The notes: generated from the sequence alone by a model not told the origin. Positions 11,515 through 24,240 are shown, counted from the stretch's first letter. The stretch: 64,000 nt of DNA from Piper betle (GCA_033002965.1 JAURVB010002707.1:1-64000); one strand, 5' to 3'. Numbers and translations: made by a program.

Positions 11515-12099
11515 TAGTTAGCGATTTTTCTACCTCCTATTCGAAATTGACATCAACATGTGAACTTCTAAAATATTGACAATAGATCGTCAAACTAAGG
11601 TTTAAAAAATGTATTGTATTAAAATCATGGCTAATGATAAGTCTATACTAATATCCATCCTATATTCTCTCATTTGTTTGAGCTACAACTTATGTGCTTA
11701 TATAAGTACAGAATTTTATGAGAAAAATGATGATTAATAATTAATTTCTAGGGACATTATTTGGTAATCATTATTAGTTATTACGGTTGCCTACTCGACT
11801 TGCTTATCACATAATAGTTAACCATAGTGTTTGAGCAATTCTACTTCTATCATTGAAGAGGCAAAATATTGAAATTTGTTTAAAAAAGTTTATTCATCAT
11901 TGAATTGATTCATAACAAAGTACTACAAGTTTGAGTTGTCCTCATACTACAAAATAACAGAGATAGAAATTTTTGTTAAAAAAGAAAAGAAAAGAAAATA
12001 AGAGCGCATGACTATTGTGTTTATCATACAAAGACTAAGCTGAGAATTCTTTTAATCAGCAGAGGTAAGAAGATTTGAGCCTTTATCCAAAATGACTAG
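11515..12099. other. Intergenic, no gene seen
   Basis: AT-rich sequence downstream of the NTF2-like stop codon, presumably with its 3' UTR at the start. Nothing else recognised. Confidence 0.5.
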
Positions 12100-12275
12100 C
12101 TAATCGTTATTACGATCTAAACTCACATTTATTTTAGATATTTTCTTCTTTCTGGCCTCTTCTACCCTTCGAACAGACCGTTTTGGCTTAATGAAGATAA
12201 TCATGCATATGGCACAGGCAACAATGATGAAAATTGTCAAACTAAACATTGTCATTGCAAGAATCGTCGAAGCAC
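12100..12275 (-). pseudogene. Isolated terminal-exon-like segment with a membrane helix
   Basis: On the minus strand a TTTTTCAG-type acceptor precedes 58 codons without a stop, ending TAG at 12100-12102. It reads as a strong hydrophobic helix (MTMFSLTIFIIVACAICMII) followed by a basic cytosolic-type tail (FIKPKRSVRRVEEARKKK). This is the layout of the last exon of a single-pass membrane protein. I do not recognise the family and found no convincing partner exons in the next 2 kb, so it is either an orphaned fragment or the end of a gene with long introns. Low confidence. Confidence 0.35.
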
Positions 12276-12299
12276 CTGAAAAATGAAAAAAAGGTTATG

Positions 12300-14520
12300 G
12301 AAAGGTAATTCTATCAAATAAAAATTATATAAAACACAACAGCAATCAAATCTTATGGGAATATAAAAAACATATCTTTATGAAATTTCCAAATGTGGAA
12401 AAAAATACAATTACCAAGCGAAGGACATCATAAAAAATATTGTGCCCCATTCAATCAAATAAATTCAATATCATGATATATATTTTGGGAATTTGAAACA
12501 AAACATTGAATCGAAGTTAATTCCTTGGAAATAATAAAACTACTAAAGTAATTTATTTTGACCCAAGAATCTTAAAATAAAGACATATTTATTGGGATTT
12601 TTTTCTAGAAAACCAAACAAACAAACAAAAAAATAAATTTGTGAGATACGTTGGAGCTTAATAGCATAGAATTTTACCCGTTCTGCAGCAATAAGAAAAT
12701 TGGAAAACTTAATGACAACTCTGCAGTTCCGTCCAGAGAGAGGTTTATATGAATCCTTTTGAAAATATTCAAATATAAGAATAATATAGCTACAAATCAT
12801 ATAATACCGCGCATCATGCACCGATAGTTATAAATAATGATAAATTTTTGGATATCTTTAAATCATAAATATAATATAAAAAGTACCCTTTTTATAATAA
12901 TAATACTCTACCTAAAATAGAATCAAATATTTTTCAATTTAAATTTATATAAGCAGATTTTTTTAGAATAAAACTTCTTTTTGATTTGCAAGGGGAAAAC
13001 TTGCCTTCATTCATAATTCGCTGTGTTTTAATGATGAACACTATAGCACACATGTCTCTTCCTGCCACATGTTATTCAATTGGACTAAATTTATCTTATG
13101 ACTATTATTATTATATTTTTTAATTATCATTTTATAATTTTAAAATTTTATTAGGCAAGATCATGTCTCTAATTATTTTACAAATTTACCTTTTTATTAG
13201 CAAAGTAATATTTCTTAACCAAGTTTGTAACGATAAAATAAAAATATTTGTAACTCAAATTGGATTATATACGATGGTTCTTTAAAAATTACTAAATTTA
13301 CATAAAAAATCCTTAATTGAGTAAATACAAACAAATAAATGATCTTTTGCTCAAGTAAAATTACAAACTTATTAGAATCATTAATTTTTAAATAAAATAC
13401 AACTATATTTAATTTAGACAAGAATTCAAAAGTAAGATTATATATATTTTAAATTAAATTTAAAAGTTTAATTTAAAATCAAATTCAATTATGTTTCTAA
13501 AAATATAACTTATATTTAGTCTGCGTAGAGCCAGGTGCAAATGCAGTTGACTTCAAAATAGACATTCACAATTAATACGTATACCGACATTTTGTTGATA
13601 ACTAATTTTTTATTTTAGGGGATCGAAGTATCCTAATATTGTTTTGAAAAAAAATGCTAATAATTATACTATAATTTAAGTTTTACATCCCTAAGAAAAA
13701 ATGTTAAGTATTGCTAAAATTGAAATAAAAAATTGGAACGCGGCCATGAATGGATCAAAATAATATGTTCGTAAAAACACACACAAAAAATAAGGATCGT
13801 ATCGAGAAAACTCTCCAATATATAAAGATAATTAAATGAAAGCATTATTCTAAGAACCGTGGAGCTCACAAAATTTCAAAAACAATTACACACCACCTCT
13901 TCTAACCATTTTATCATTAGGTTTCTTGGGCACTAATAAAAAAAACAGTGCTCCTTGTTTTTTGCTACTTCCCTCCCACAAGATCATAAAAAAATTTTTT
14001 TTAGCAAATACTGAAGAGATACTTGTTCTCTTCTCCATTAAAGAAAAGGATTGGCATGACTAAAGCAAACTACCCACCAAACGAGAGCAAGTCACCAAGG
14101 AGCAGAACAAGAATTCTCATCAAAAGCAAAAATGAATGGTGACAATCAGGACCAACATGACTAAGCACAAACAGTCTCAACCCAATTATTCATCCTTCAT
14201 AATGTTAAAAGGATGATCAAAAGTTTTATGTGGAAAAATGAGTTGTAAAAAAACTGTCTAAAACCGCGATGGCACAACGACATAAGTTGTTGTAAAAAAA
14301 CATTCATGTAACTCAACATAGTGACATCAAATAGTTTACCAATCCCTGAGAACTAACATATGCCCCGGCATGTTTTTGTTTTAGAACTAGGCACAACTTG
14401 CAACTGATGAACAATTTTAAGATGTCTCTCTCTAACATATGACACGTTTATGACCTTCCTCAAATGAATGAACACAAATTCATAGTAAATTACACAAACA
14501 AAAATCATGGCTAAACATAA
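12300..14520. other. AT-rich intergenic, no gene seen
   Basis: Strongly AT-rich DNA with only low-complexity open frames. No transposon termini, RNA gene or exon could be supported. Confidence 0.5.
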
Positions 14521-14521
14521 T

Positions 14522-14660
14522 TTAGATAGAAAAAGAAGCTCTTCCCTTCAGGGGGCTCCACAACTTCGGCTGCTGAATAGAAATGAATTCTGTCATATCC
14601 TTAACGTCAGGATATTTCAGATCAATACTTGCTTCTGATGATTTGACCCTGAAAATTAAC
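14522..14660 (-). pseudogene. Exon-like open segment, unrecognised
   Basis: On the minus strand a CACTTGCAG acceptor is followed by 46 codons ending in TAA. The peptide (RVKSSEASIDLKYPDVKDM, then TEFISIQQPKLWSPLKGR) has a normal protein composition unlike the surrounding AT-rich DNA. I do not recognise it. It could be the terminal exon of a fragmented gene; no further exons were found upstream to 15.2 kb. Confidence 0.3.
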
Positions 14661-15251
14661 CTGCAAGTGCCATTTCCCTTGCATCACATAAATGGGATGA
14701 TTAGAAAACAATGATAATCCAAACATAGCATTTAACTATCTGCTTAAAATCAGCATACCACCAAAGAATCATCAAGAGTTAGTAGAGTTCAAAATAAAGA
14801 GATTGAACAAGCAGAGCTCAACGCAACAAAGTATATAAAATGTATCAGGTAAGAACTTGGTGCCACCAACTCCAATGTTTTTAATCGAAAATGCCGTCCT
14901 CGCTTGCAGAGGCCAACCCCATTATGCACGGCATTGGCGGACTAGCGTGTGCATGACATGACTGCCGGCTTTCCTTTCTCGTCTTCTCCTTAGATGCCTC
15001 TGTCCTTGGGTTTCCTCATCCATGCATTACACGCTCTTCAAATGCTAAAATGTCACGTACAAATCAGATATCTTCACCACTAGTAAAAACAGCTTGAATT
15101 TATTAGTAAAACACATACATATGGTGTGTACATGAGCTAAAACTTGCAATATGCCAGTATTTTGAGACCAAGTAACAAAGTGACCAATTTGAGAAGCAAA
15201 ATAGAAATAACAGGCTGATAAAGTTTCACCAACTATTGGTGAAGATGCAAA

Positions 15252-15727
15252 AGATAAGAACCATATTTAGCGCCTGAGCGACGCTGGTGAGACGCCGTGC
15301 GTCTCCACCGTCGATCATCCTGGGAATCGACGGTGGAGACGCACGGCGTCTCCACCGGCGTCGCTCCCGGGTGGAGCTAATATTTTTTCAAAAGATAGAA
15401 CCATATTTAGCTCCGCCCGGGAGCGACGCCGGTGGAGACGCCGTGCGTCTCCACCGTCGATCATCCCGGGAATCGACGGTGGAAGCGCACGGCGTCTCCA
15501 CCGGCGTCGCTCCCGGGTGGAGCTAATATTTTTTCAAAAGATAGAACCATATTTAGCTCCGCCCGGGAGCGACGCCGTGCGTCTCCACCGTCGATCATCC
15601 CGGGAATCGACGGTGGAGACGCACGGCGTCACCGGCGTCGCTCCCGGGTGGAGCTAATATTTTTTCAAAAGATAGAACCATATTTAGCTCCGCCCGGGAG
15701 CGACGCCGGTGGAGACGCCGTGCGTAT
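15252..15727. repeat. Tandem array of long near-perfect palindromes (3 full units plus 1 half)
   Basis: Each unit is a GC-rich inverted repeat with arms of about 45 bp. The left arm runs GGGAGCGACGCCGGTGGAGACG... to CCGTCGATCATCCC, and the right arm mirrors it from GGGAATCGACGG to GTCGCTCCCGGG. Each arm contains a smaller palindrome (GGAGACGCCGTGCGTCTCC). Units begin near 15276, 15420 and 15565, with a truncated fourth near 15692. They are separated by a copied AT-rich spacer with AAAAGATAGAACCATATTTAGC, which matches the sequence left of the array. The outer edges TATTTAGCTCC/GGAGCTAATA are also inverted repeats. This looks like a MITE-type hairpin amplified together with its flank. No protein is likely. 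Confidence 0.85.
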
Positions 15728-15774
15728 GTCCACAAAGTGAACCCGTGTTATTAATTTTTTTTCAAGTTCTCACC

Positions 15775-16106
15775 GCTATTCTAAATATGCTGTTTATTGA
15801 GCCTTATGTTTATCACTTCTAAATATCTTCATAGGATGATTAATCAAATTTCTAGATTTTTAAGCTTGATCATTATTACATCTAACAAATGCAAAAATAA
15901 GAAGCACGCCAAATAAACATTAAAAAAGAGAATAAAAAGAAGCATGCTATTCTAAATATGCTGTTTATAAAGCCTTATGTTTATCACTTCTAAATATCTT
16001 CATAGGATGATTAATCAAATTTCTAGATTTTTAAGCTTGATCATTATTACATCTAACAAATGCAAAAATAAGAAGCATGCCAAATAAACATTAAAAAAGA
16101 GAATAA
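15775..16106. repeat. Tandem duplication, about 172 bp x 2
   Basis: Two nearly identical copies start CTATTCTAAATATGCTG at about 15775 and 15947 and contain ATCTTCATAGGATGATTAATC. The array lies just downstream of the palindrome array. No coding content. Confidence 0.85.
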
Positions 16107-18300
16107 ACAGGAAAATTTTTTGAACATGATTGAATGGCTTTTGTTTGTTTTTTGGCTTCACCACCACTCCTCACCAAATGTGCTCTTCGGCACTACTCAC
16201 TGCCATTGCAGGTAATTTCAATCCCCATCAATATATCGCTACCGCCACACTTCCGTCACGGTAGCCTTCATCTTCCTCCACGGTGATGATCTTAATTTTA
16301 AACCGTTTATGGAGAAGATGCCGCAATAGTTCCATTAAATAAATTTGCTACGCCATCCTCCGTCAAGTTCTTATCTTTCATTTATGTTTTCATATTCGAA
16401 TCTTCATGATTTCAGGTCATCTATTTATCACATAGTGGTGTAGAAGGGAAATGCTCCCTCCATCGTTTACTACTTCTGCTGTTATATGGTAGTACTCCAA
16501 GGGCTAAGACGGTGAAGAAACATATAGTTGAACTCTACATTTTCCCCCGTCCAAGGCTTCTCCACCACCAAGCAGTTAGTAACTAACAATGGGGAAAGGG
16601 GGAGCAGAACCCAACCAACAAGGATGCGCAGATAAGTTGATCCCATAAAGTGTGACACACGATGGAGGAGAAGCATGGATGGAGACATGGGCAGCCCACT
16701 TAGGGAAGAGGAAGAGAGACGTGCGGGTCTTGAGTTTGTGAAGATGGGAACGTGGGAGTCCATCTCAACTCTCACGTCATGACATGGATGGGTTATGGAT
16801 TTAGACGCCGCTGTTTATATGATGCACGCGGAGATGGGGAATATTTTGGAAGAAAAGTGGTGGCGTGATTATTATTATAAATAAGGTCATCTTTTTTACT
16901 GATGATTTACTGTCACAAATACTACAACAAATTTATTGTAACATATTTTTGATTAGTGTCAATCACTTTAATTAGAACAAATTAACTTAATTATTACATT
17001 TATTTTTATAAATACCACTAATTATAGTGATTTATATCAATCAGTAACTTGTTACATCAGGTTTACTGTAGATGTTCTCATAGTAACTGACTCGAGGTAG
17101 CCTTGGAAAAAAATTAAAAAACAGTCTTTCAGGTACATTCCTCCGTTTTATTGGTAATATAATTCACTTTTTTCTAGTTAAATTATTTCTAATATATTTC
17201 TACTTTTTTGTTTTTTATTCCAAGGTGCTAGGATTAACATGCATTATACCCTAAATGTGCGCAGATTTGTCTAAAGCTTTTGACGACAATCCATAAAGCC
17301 TATAAAACCAAAGGAAAATAATTTTTCCTAAAAAAAGGATAAAACAAGAACACATATTTGTCAGCATAATTAATATTGAGATAATATATGGCCAAAAAAG
17401 GCCACGATGAAGCTTGCATTTCTTGCTTAGCCGCAATGCTTACTAAGACTAACTATCTAATGTCTTAATAATATTGACCATGAAATTTCAAAGACAGATG
17501 ATCATGATTCATGCAGCTTATCCCAAGTATATCGATTCAAAATCGAAGAAGAAACATCCTAAAGGTCCAGCCTACACAATGTTCATACTTAATACTAAGC
17601 AGTCATATCAAAATCGAAGAAGAAACATCCTAAAGGTCGAGTCTACTCAGTGTTCATATTTAATACTAAGCAGTCATATATGACTTTCTTTTTTACAACG
17701 ATTCGTGCATGACTTAAAACATTGTTTTCCAACATACGTGGCTTCTGATAACTTTGTCATTCGTTATCTAATTGACAGATTCATGCAACTAGTTATGTGT
17801 TAATGATGCCCCAATAAAACACTCTCTTCTGGATCCTAGACACCGAGGAAATAGTAGGAAGCAATCTGCAGTAAAAACGCCAATAACATGTCCCTTCACC
17901 ATGCCTAGTATTTTCAGCGTTTGTTTTGATAAAAGGGTATCTTGAGCATTCGTGAACACAGGAATGGCTGAAATTGGACAACTACAAGAGAACAAAAATA
18001 CCCTCGACTTCTCATCTTCCCCAATTCCATTTTTACTGGAAAAAAAGCTCAACTGCTTCTTCCCATTTCTAGAATCAACCAACAACCATTTATTCCTATC
18101 TAAAAGGTCAAACTTCAAATCATACTCCATCAAGATAGTAATGATATTATCTAATCCGTTAGTGTAAAAGTAAATGACAATTTTAAAGCAGCAAATTAAT
18201 GAAATTGGACGATCATGTATACTTTTCCAAGTTGAGAAGGACATAACAATTTGAATAACTGGAAGCTCAATTCCACTTCAAACAACTCTCCCAAGCTGTT
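16107..18300. other. Intergenic upstream of the first CYP89 gene
   Basis: No gene is supported. A tandem pair of about 71 bp lies at 17538-17679 (each copy starts CAAAATCGAAGAAGAAACAT). The last few hundred bases should hold the CYP89 promoter. Open frames at 16482-16775 and 17789-18244 (minus) have no recognisable domain. Confidence 0.5.
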
Positions 18301-18308
18301 GCAGCTCC

Positions 18309-18316
18309 TATAAAGG
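18309..18316 (+). promoter_or_regulatory. Probable TATA box of the first CYP89 gene
   Basis: TATAAAGG lies 90 bases before the ATG at 18399, in a less AT-rich context, which fits a plant core promoter with a leader of about 55-60 bases. Confidence 0.5.
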
Positions 18317-18398
18317 TCCATCAGAGATGCACCTAGCATGTTGTCTTACTACCACCACTGATTGTAAGCTCACACATTGAGCTCAAAGAGCTCTGGCT

Positions 18399-19944
18399 AT
18401 GGAGACAATGTATGCAATCTTCCTCACCATCACCATCTCCATCTTCATCTCCTTCCTCTTCAAGGCCAAATCGCAGAACCAGCAGAAGCTACCACCGGGA
18501 CCGACGTCCCTCCCTCTGATCGGAAACCTCTTCTTGCTCAACAAATCCTTGCTCGACGTCACGCCGAAGCTCAAGCAGCTCTGGTCCCGCCAAGGCCCCG
18601 TCGTCGCCATCCCCATCGCGGGCCGCCCCGTCGTCTTCATCTCCGATCCGGCCGTCGTGCACGAGGCGCTGGTGCAGAAAGGGGCCGCCTTCGCCGACCG
18701 GCCGCAGCCGAGCAAGACCATGCTCCTCCTCTCCTCCAACCGCCACAACATCTCCAACGCCGGCTACGGCCCGCTGTGGCGACTACTCCGACGCAACATC
18801 GTCTCCGAGGTCTTCCACCCCTCCCGCATCAGGTACTTCGCCCCCGCCCGGAAGACGGTCCTCGCCAGCCTGCTCAAAAAGCTCCACAAGGAAGCCGAAT
18901 CGTCCATGGAGGTGGACTTCATCGAGAATTTCCGATTCGCCATGTTCTCGTCGCTGGTGCTCATGTGCTTCGGTGAGGCGTTGGAGGAAGACGCGATCAT
19001 GAAGATCATGGACGTCGAGAGGAGGTTGCACGTCGGAGCTGTGAGCGAAGATTCGTTCGCGCTGCTTCCTATGATCGGAAAAATAAAATCATTCTTCGGA
19101 AATAACCACAGTGAATTAATTAAAGACGTCATGAGCACCCAAAGAGAGATCTATATTCCATTAATCCGACGTCGGAAGCAGTACCTGAACGTGAAAGAGA
19201 AGAAGAACGAAAATGGGAATAGTTTCGATTTTTCCCACGTCGATTCGCTTCTAGCTCTCCACCTCCACCACGACAACAATCGGAAGCTCTCGGAAGACGA
19301 AATCGTGAGCAACTGCTCGGAGTTCCTTAACGCCGGCATGGACACGACCACCTCCGTCCTGCAATGGGTCATGGCGAATCTGGTGAAGCACCAGTCTATT
19401 CAGAGCAAGCTCGCCCTCGAAATCGAGGAAGTCGCGAAGCGGGAGAGGCGGAGTTGGTGGAGGAGGAGGATTTGGAGGGGATGGTGTACTTGAAGGCGGT
19501 GGTGTTGGAGGCGCTCCGGCGGCACCCGCCAGGGCACTTTTGCTGCCGCACGCAGTGTCGGAGGACGTGGAGCTCGGTGGGTACGTGCTGCCCAGGGGGA
19601 CGGTGGTGAACGTGGAGGTGAGGTCGATGGCGGTGGACGGGAAGGTGTGGGAGGAGCCAATGGAGTTCCGGCCGGAGAGGTTCGCCGCCGGCGGGGAGAG
19701 GCCGGAGGTGGACTTGACGGGGAGTCGGGAGATGAGGATGCTGCCGTTTGGGGGCGGAAGGCGTATCTGCCCCGGCATAGCGACGGGGATCCTGCACTTG
19801 GAGTACTTCGTGGCCAACGTGGTGAGGGAGTTTGAGTGGTCGGCGGCCGGCGGCGGGGAGGTTGATTTGGCCGAGAAGCAGGAGTTCACTGTGGTTTTGA
19901 AGAATCCATTGAAGGTCACACTTGTGCCCAGGAAGAAGGTCTGA
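18399..19944 (+). CDS. Cytochrome P450, CYP89 family, intronless, two 1-nt frameshifts
   Basis: A membrane-anchored ER monooxygenase using NADPH-P450 reductase. The N-terminal anchor is followed by a proline hinge ([14 protein letters not shown]) and the C-helix WRLLRRN. The I-helix is AGMDTTTS, the K-helix ExxR is [15 protein letters not shown] follows, and the heme loop is [10 protein letters not shown]. The C-terminus is VPRKKV. Restored length is about 515 aa, normal for CYP89. Two single-base deletions break it: near 19441 (before [12 protein letters not shown]) and in a T run near 19541 (needed for GHFLLPHAV). All catalytic motifs are present once these are bridged. In Arabidopsis CYP89A9 deformylates chlorophyll breakdown products; whether this copy does is unknown. 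Its orientation is opposite to the copy at 39.1 kb. Confidence 0.85.
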
Positions 19945-20032
19945 TCAATTTTGATCAATAACCGGTTTCTTGTCTTCAATCCTACCAACCATGATAGTAA
20001 AACCTGCCATGGATTGTTCTCTCCTCATTCTA

Positions 20033-20650
20033 TGTTTAGAATTTCAACACACAAAATCCATATATTTCTGATATGCTTTAACAAATAATAAATAATATTT
20101 AATAAATATATAATAATTTAACCTAGAACTTCAAAATATAAATGAAACCACAACCAACCACAACCATCCATTATTATCAATAATAAATATACAAACTAAT
20201 AATAAATGCATAAATCACTCCAATTAGAAAATCCTCACGCTCTCCCATTAAAAATAATTTACAATCTTTATTCGAAACACACTCTAATTATGAATAACCA
20301 TAATCTTTAATTAGGATACACATCTAATTGAAAAGCTCACAATTCGTAACAATACTTTCAATTGTATACTTTTTCAATTTAGCTATATATTTCACTTTAC
20401 CTCACAATACAATTATATATATATACTATATATATATATATATATAAATATATCAAGACGAGGAGCCAAACACTACTTCTTGGAATCCTTATTAATGAGT
20501 CTCTTCTCGTATTCTACAAATTCTCATCAAATCCTAAAATCCTCGTTAACGAGTCTCTTCTCGTATTCTACAAATTCTCATCGAATTCAAGTATCTCGTA
20601 AACTTCCCATGTGATTGAACACTTTCTCATGAGAGGGAATATCTCTAACA
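20033..20650 (-). repeat. Copia 3' LTR (left copy)
   Basis: It matches the right copy from the TTTAGAATTT(C/T)AACACAC edge to the terminal ATCTCTAACA edge, with visible divergence and a TA microsatellite at about 20421-20447. A purine-rich stretch next to 20651 could be the polypurine tract. Confidence 0.7.
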
Positions 20651-22137
20651 ATTCTCCTCATCCCAGCCATGAGAAAGCTCTCTATCTCCATTGATTAGAA
20701 TTTCTAGCACATCTCCCCCACCCTCAAAGAATTACGACTTTGCTTTTCGTCATTTAGGATTAACTTTTCTTCAAACATTTTTACTAACCCATCTACTCGG
20801 GTTTCAGAAAATATCTCATTTTCATCTTCCAATTTGACATCAATCTTTCTTCTATCATGGGTATGATCATTACCAAGAATCTTATTACCGACTTCCATTT
20901 CCTACCTCAATATGACCATCCCGTTGACGCCATACTTACTTAGTAGACCCATCAAGAGTACTTCCACTCTTGACATATCAAACTAATATCCTGTACAAGC
21001 TGCCACATTTTTCGCCTTTTACAATGATAAGTGGTCCCTTGGATAACTTTCATATTCCTCTAGCAAATTGAGAACTATGACCAATATCATCCAACTTGCT
21101 CAAAGACAATATATTTTCCGTCAAGTTGGAATATGTTTCATATTCTTCAAAAATAATTTGTGACCCAAATTAGTCACCATATGCACATCTCACATGCCAA
21201 CAACACAGTGATGTGTCACCATTTCCCATCTTCACTATTCCCAAATTTTTTGATTTAGAGGTTGTGAAGAGTTCTCTACGTGATGTTGCATGAAAGGAAG
21301 CTCTAGAATCTACAATCCAACTTGAATTATCTATCTTACGAAAGCACCCATCATTACAAGAAGTAACAACTATCAATTCATTTCCATAATCAATAGACTT
21401 GACATCTTTACTTTGCTCTTCTTGGTCCTTCTTCTTGTCATGTTGCATATCCCATGTCAATTTTCTGCAATACTATTTTATGTGACCAACTTTGTTACAA
21501 TAAAAACACCTTACCACCTTTTTTCCATTATTTGTCCCCTTGAACCCACTCTTACTCTCCTCATAAACCAAGGCTTGCTCTCTTGAGTTGGCATTGAACA
21601 GAGAAGTAAGGTGGCTTGTAAGGTGGCTTGTTCTTCCTCATCAACCTTTACACCTGTTCCCAACAGGTCATTCATCAAGCTAAACACATTTTAAGTGTTC
21701 ACGAATAGAAGTCACATCCTTCATCTTTAAATTATACAATTGCCTCCTTAGAAAAATCTTACTTACTAAGGACTTGTCTTCATATCATTCTGTGAAGACT
21801 ATCCTATAAAGCCTTTGCCGTTGTATTAATAGTATGCACATTGAATAAAACCTTATTATCCAAGGCCAATAAAATATCAGCCTTAGCAATCTCATCTTTT
21901 TCAATAAATTGTGCACCTATCATACCTTTTGGTTTCTAATCTTTGCCTTTAAGAGCAATAACACAACCATCTTTCACCAATATAACATGAATTTTCACTT
22001 TTCACATAGGAAAATTACTTCCATCAAATTTAGGAAGTAGAAATCTGGTTGTACTTTTCTCAACCATCTTGTCAAAAGCAAACAAGAAGTTCAATCTTCT
22101 CCACGAACCTCCACAGGCAGACAAACCAAATATATCA

Positions 22138-22757
22138 CTTATTAGAATTTTAACACACAAAATCCCTATACTTCTTGATATGTTTTGATAAGTAATGAAC
22201 AATATTCAATAAATACATAATATTTTAATGTGGAACCTCAAAATATAAAGGAAACTACAAACCATCTATTATTACCAATAATAAGTACACAAATCACTCA
22301 AACTGGAAAATCCTCACACTTTCCAATTGGAAACAATTCACAACCTCTAACTGAAACACACTCCAATTAGGAATAATCACAATCTCCAATTAGGATACAC
22401 ATCTAATTAGAAAACTCACAATTCGCAACAATACTTTCAATTGTATACTCTCTTCAATTCAGTTATATATCTCACTTTACCTCACAATGCAACTACATTA
22501 TATAGAAAAAAGATTCATACTCAAGACCTCGTAGATATGAAGAGCCAAACACTAAATACTCCTTGTCTTTCACAATTCTACTCGAATTCTTTGTACCTCT
22601 TAGAAATGAAGAGCCAACTCCAAACATTACTTCTTGGGCATTAGAATCCTTATCAATGAGTCCCTTCTCCAATTCTACAAATTCTTATCGAATTCTGATA
22701 TCTCTTAGATTTCATCTGTGATTGAACACTTTCTCATGAGAGGGAATATCTCTAACA
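22138..22757 (-). repeat. Copia 5' LTR (right copy)
   Basis: Direct repeat of 20033-20650 and adjacent to the gag start, so it is the 5' LTR on the minus strand. Edges are approximate because the outer termini have mutated; no clean 5-bp target duplication could be read. Confidence 0.65.
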
Positions 22758-22769
22758 TATGAAATCCTA

Positions 22770-24000
22770 CTCAATTTTCGATATGTCTTGATATTCTGCT
22801 ATATCAAATAAAACCTCTTGAAAGCTAGATAGAAATTACGTAGTATATTATCTTTGAGGACACTATATTAAAATCTCCGCCCAGGAGCCCATACCCTGTT
22901 TATCTATCATGTGTTCGCTTCTAACAACAATAAAGTTAAACCTGCCATATCATCCGCTCATACTACGTGAATGATCTGCTGATGAATGAATGACAAAACC
23001 AAAAACAAGCTTTCTTTGGAATTTTGCTATGTCAAATGAAAGCTCTGAAAGCTACTTTGAAACTCAATTACCCATTCTCTTCTTCTTCTTTCTTTAAACT
23101 TTGTTGCCTTAACAGCTTTGGGGAAGAATTATAAGCTCTAAAAGGAAGCATTTCAAGTTATAAGAACTAGTAACAATACATAATCAAATATAAAGAAGCA
23201 CAGTAGTAGCATACAGCAATTATTTGATTTTTACCCTGTTTCTTGTATTTCCATACATTGTCTTCACTGCTACCAATAGTAGTATAAACCTTGGAATCAT
23301 CCACCGGTGAATATGTACATGGCGAAGCTTTAAATGTCTTGACGTTCGTCTATGCCAATTAAAAGGTCTAAAAGCAACATTCACCCAGAAACATTGACTC
23401 CCTTCTTGTCCTGGAAACTTGTAAATTATTTTAATAGCTATAAAAGCAATCACTTCCAAGTTGTATGGTAAAAAATAGTTTTTCCAAGTTTTAAGACCTA
23501 GTAAAATCAAATTAAAAGCATCACATTAGCAGCAGAAAAAAAATTATTTGAGCAAGTCATTTATCATCCACTTCTACAGTTTGATATTGGTCCGATTAAC
23601 AAGCATAGTAAACCCCACAAATTGCACTCAATATTCCTGCTAATTAGTGCACACGATAGAGACTGGGCATGGAAGAAACCATTGAAGGCCTGGCTGCTGC
23701 CCTGGAGAAGGTTTAATCAATTTTTGATCAGTATCCTGCCATCAAATGATCTTTCCGGTTTATTCAGTGTGCATGGCAAGCTTTACATATTGTTGGAAGA
23801 TTGTGTCAAATGAAAGCTTTGAGGGATAGATTGAAGCTCAACCGTGATTTTCTTCTTGTTGTCACTCCTGCTATCTACTATATTTGAGAAAACGAATAAA
23901 AGCTCTAAAAGCAAGCAATTCCAGGTTTTACAAGCCACTAAAATCAAATAAAAAGTAGCAACAGTAGTAGCTTGTGCCTTACTCATCATCTTATTTGAGA
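22770..24000. repeat. Degenerate tandem copies of CYP89 downstream sequence
   Basis: Blocks near 23030-23215, 23360-23540 and 23800-23970 share motifs in the same order: TGTCAAATGAAAGCT, AAGCTCTAAAAG(C/G)AAGCA, TTCCAAGTT-type and a CAGTAGTAGC end. A phrase like AAACCTGCCAT from the 3' flank of the first CYP89 gene also recurs near 22940. I read this as old local duplications of the CYP89 3' flank. No intact gene lies here. Confidence 0.45.
23655..23800 (+). pseudogene. CYP89 C-terminal remnant
   Basis: The peptide WKKPLKAWLLPWRR and the following bases align with the last codons and 3' flank of the CYP89 gene at 18.4 kb ([14 protein letters not shown], then the TGATCAATTTTGATCA-like flank). 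Only the tail of the gene remains. Confidence 0.45.
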
Positions 24001-24240
24001 GTCACGGGCCACTTCTAAGAGTATGTATGATATAGGTAATGCCATGATAAAGAAAAATTGGTAGTGGGATAGTGAGATACGATCTACATGCCCTTCTGCT
24101 TCCTTGGAACAATAATAGCTTCCAAAGGCTTCTTCATCACAACGGTGAACTCTGGCTTCTCCGCAAGATCCACTTCCTCACCATCCTTGGCCTTCCACTC
24201 AAACTCCCTCGTGAGGTTGGCAATGAAACATTCAAGATGG

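Larger units (their letters stand above)
20033..22757 (-). mobile_element. Deleted Ty1/copia LTR retrotransposon
   Basis: Two direct repeats of about 620 bp (20033-20650 and about 22138-22757) flank about 1.5 kb that reads as copia gag on the minus strand. Near the right LTR is RFLLPKFDGSNFPM, the usual copia gag start. A CCHC zinc knuckle (CFYCNKVGHIK, then a stop, YC) lies near 21480-21520. The protease motif SSWIVDSRASFHAT follows at about 21270-21330, with the catalytic DSG changed to DSR. Integrase, reverse transcriptase and RNase H are missing, so the element cannot move itself. It sits just 3' of the first CYP89 gene. Stops and frame breaks show it is old. Confidence 0.8.

Noticed and set aside
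18377..18976. 199-codon His/Arg-rich frame overlapping the CYP89 start
   Set aside because: Alternative frame of the P450; the P450 frame has all expected motifs.
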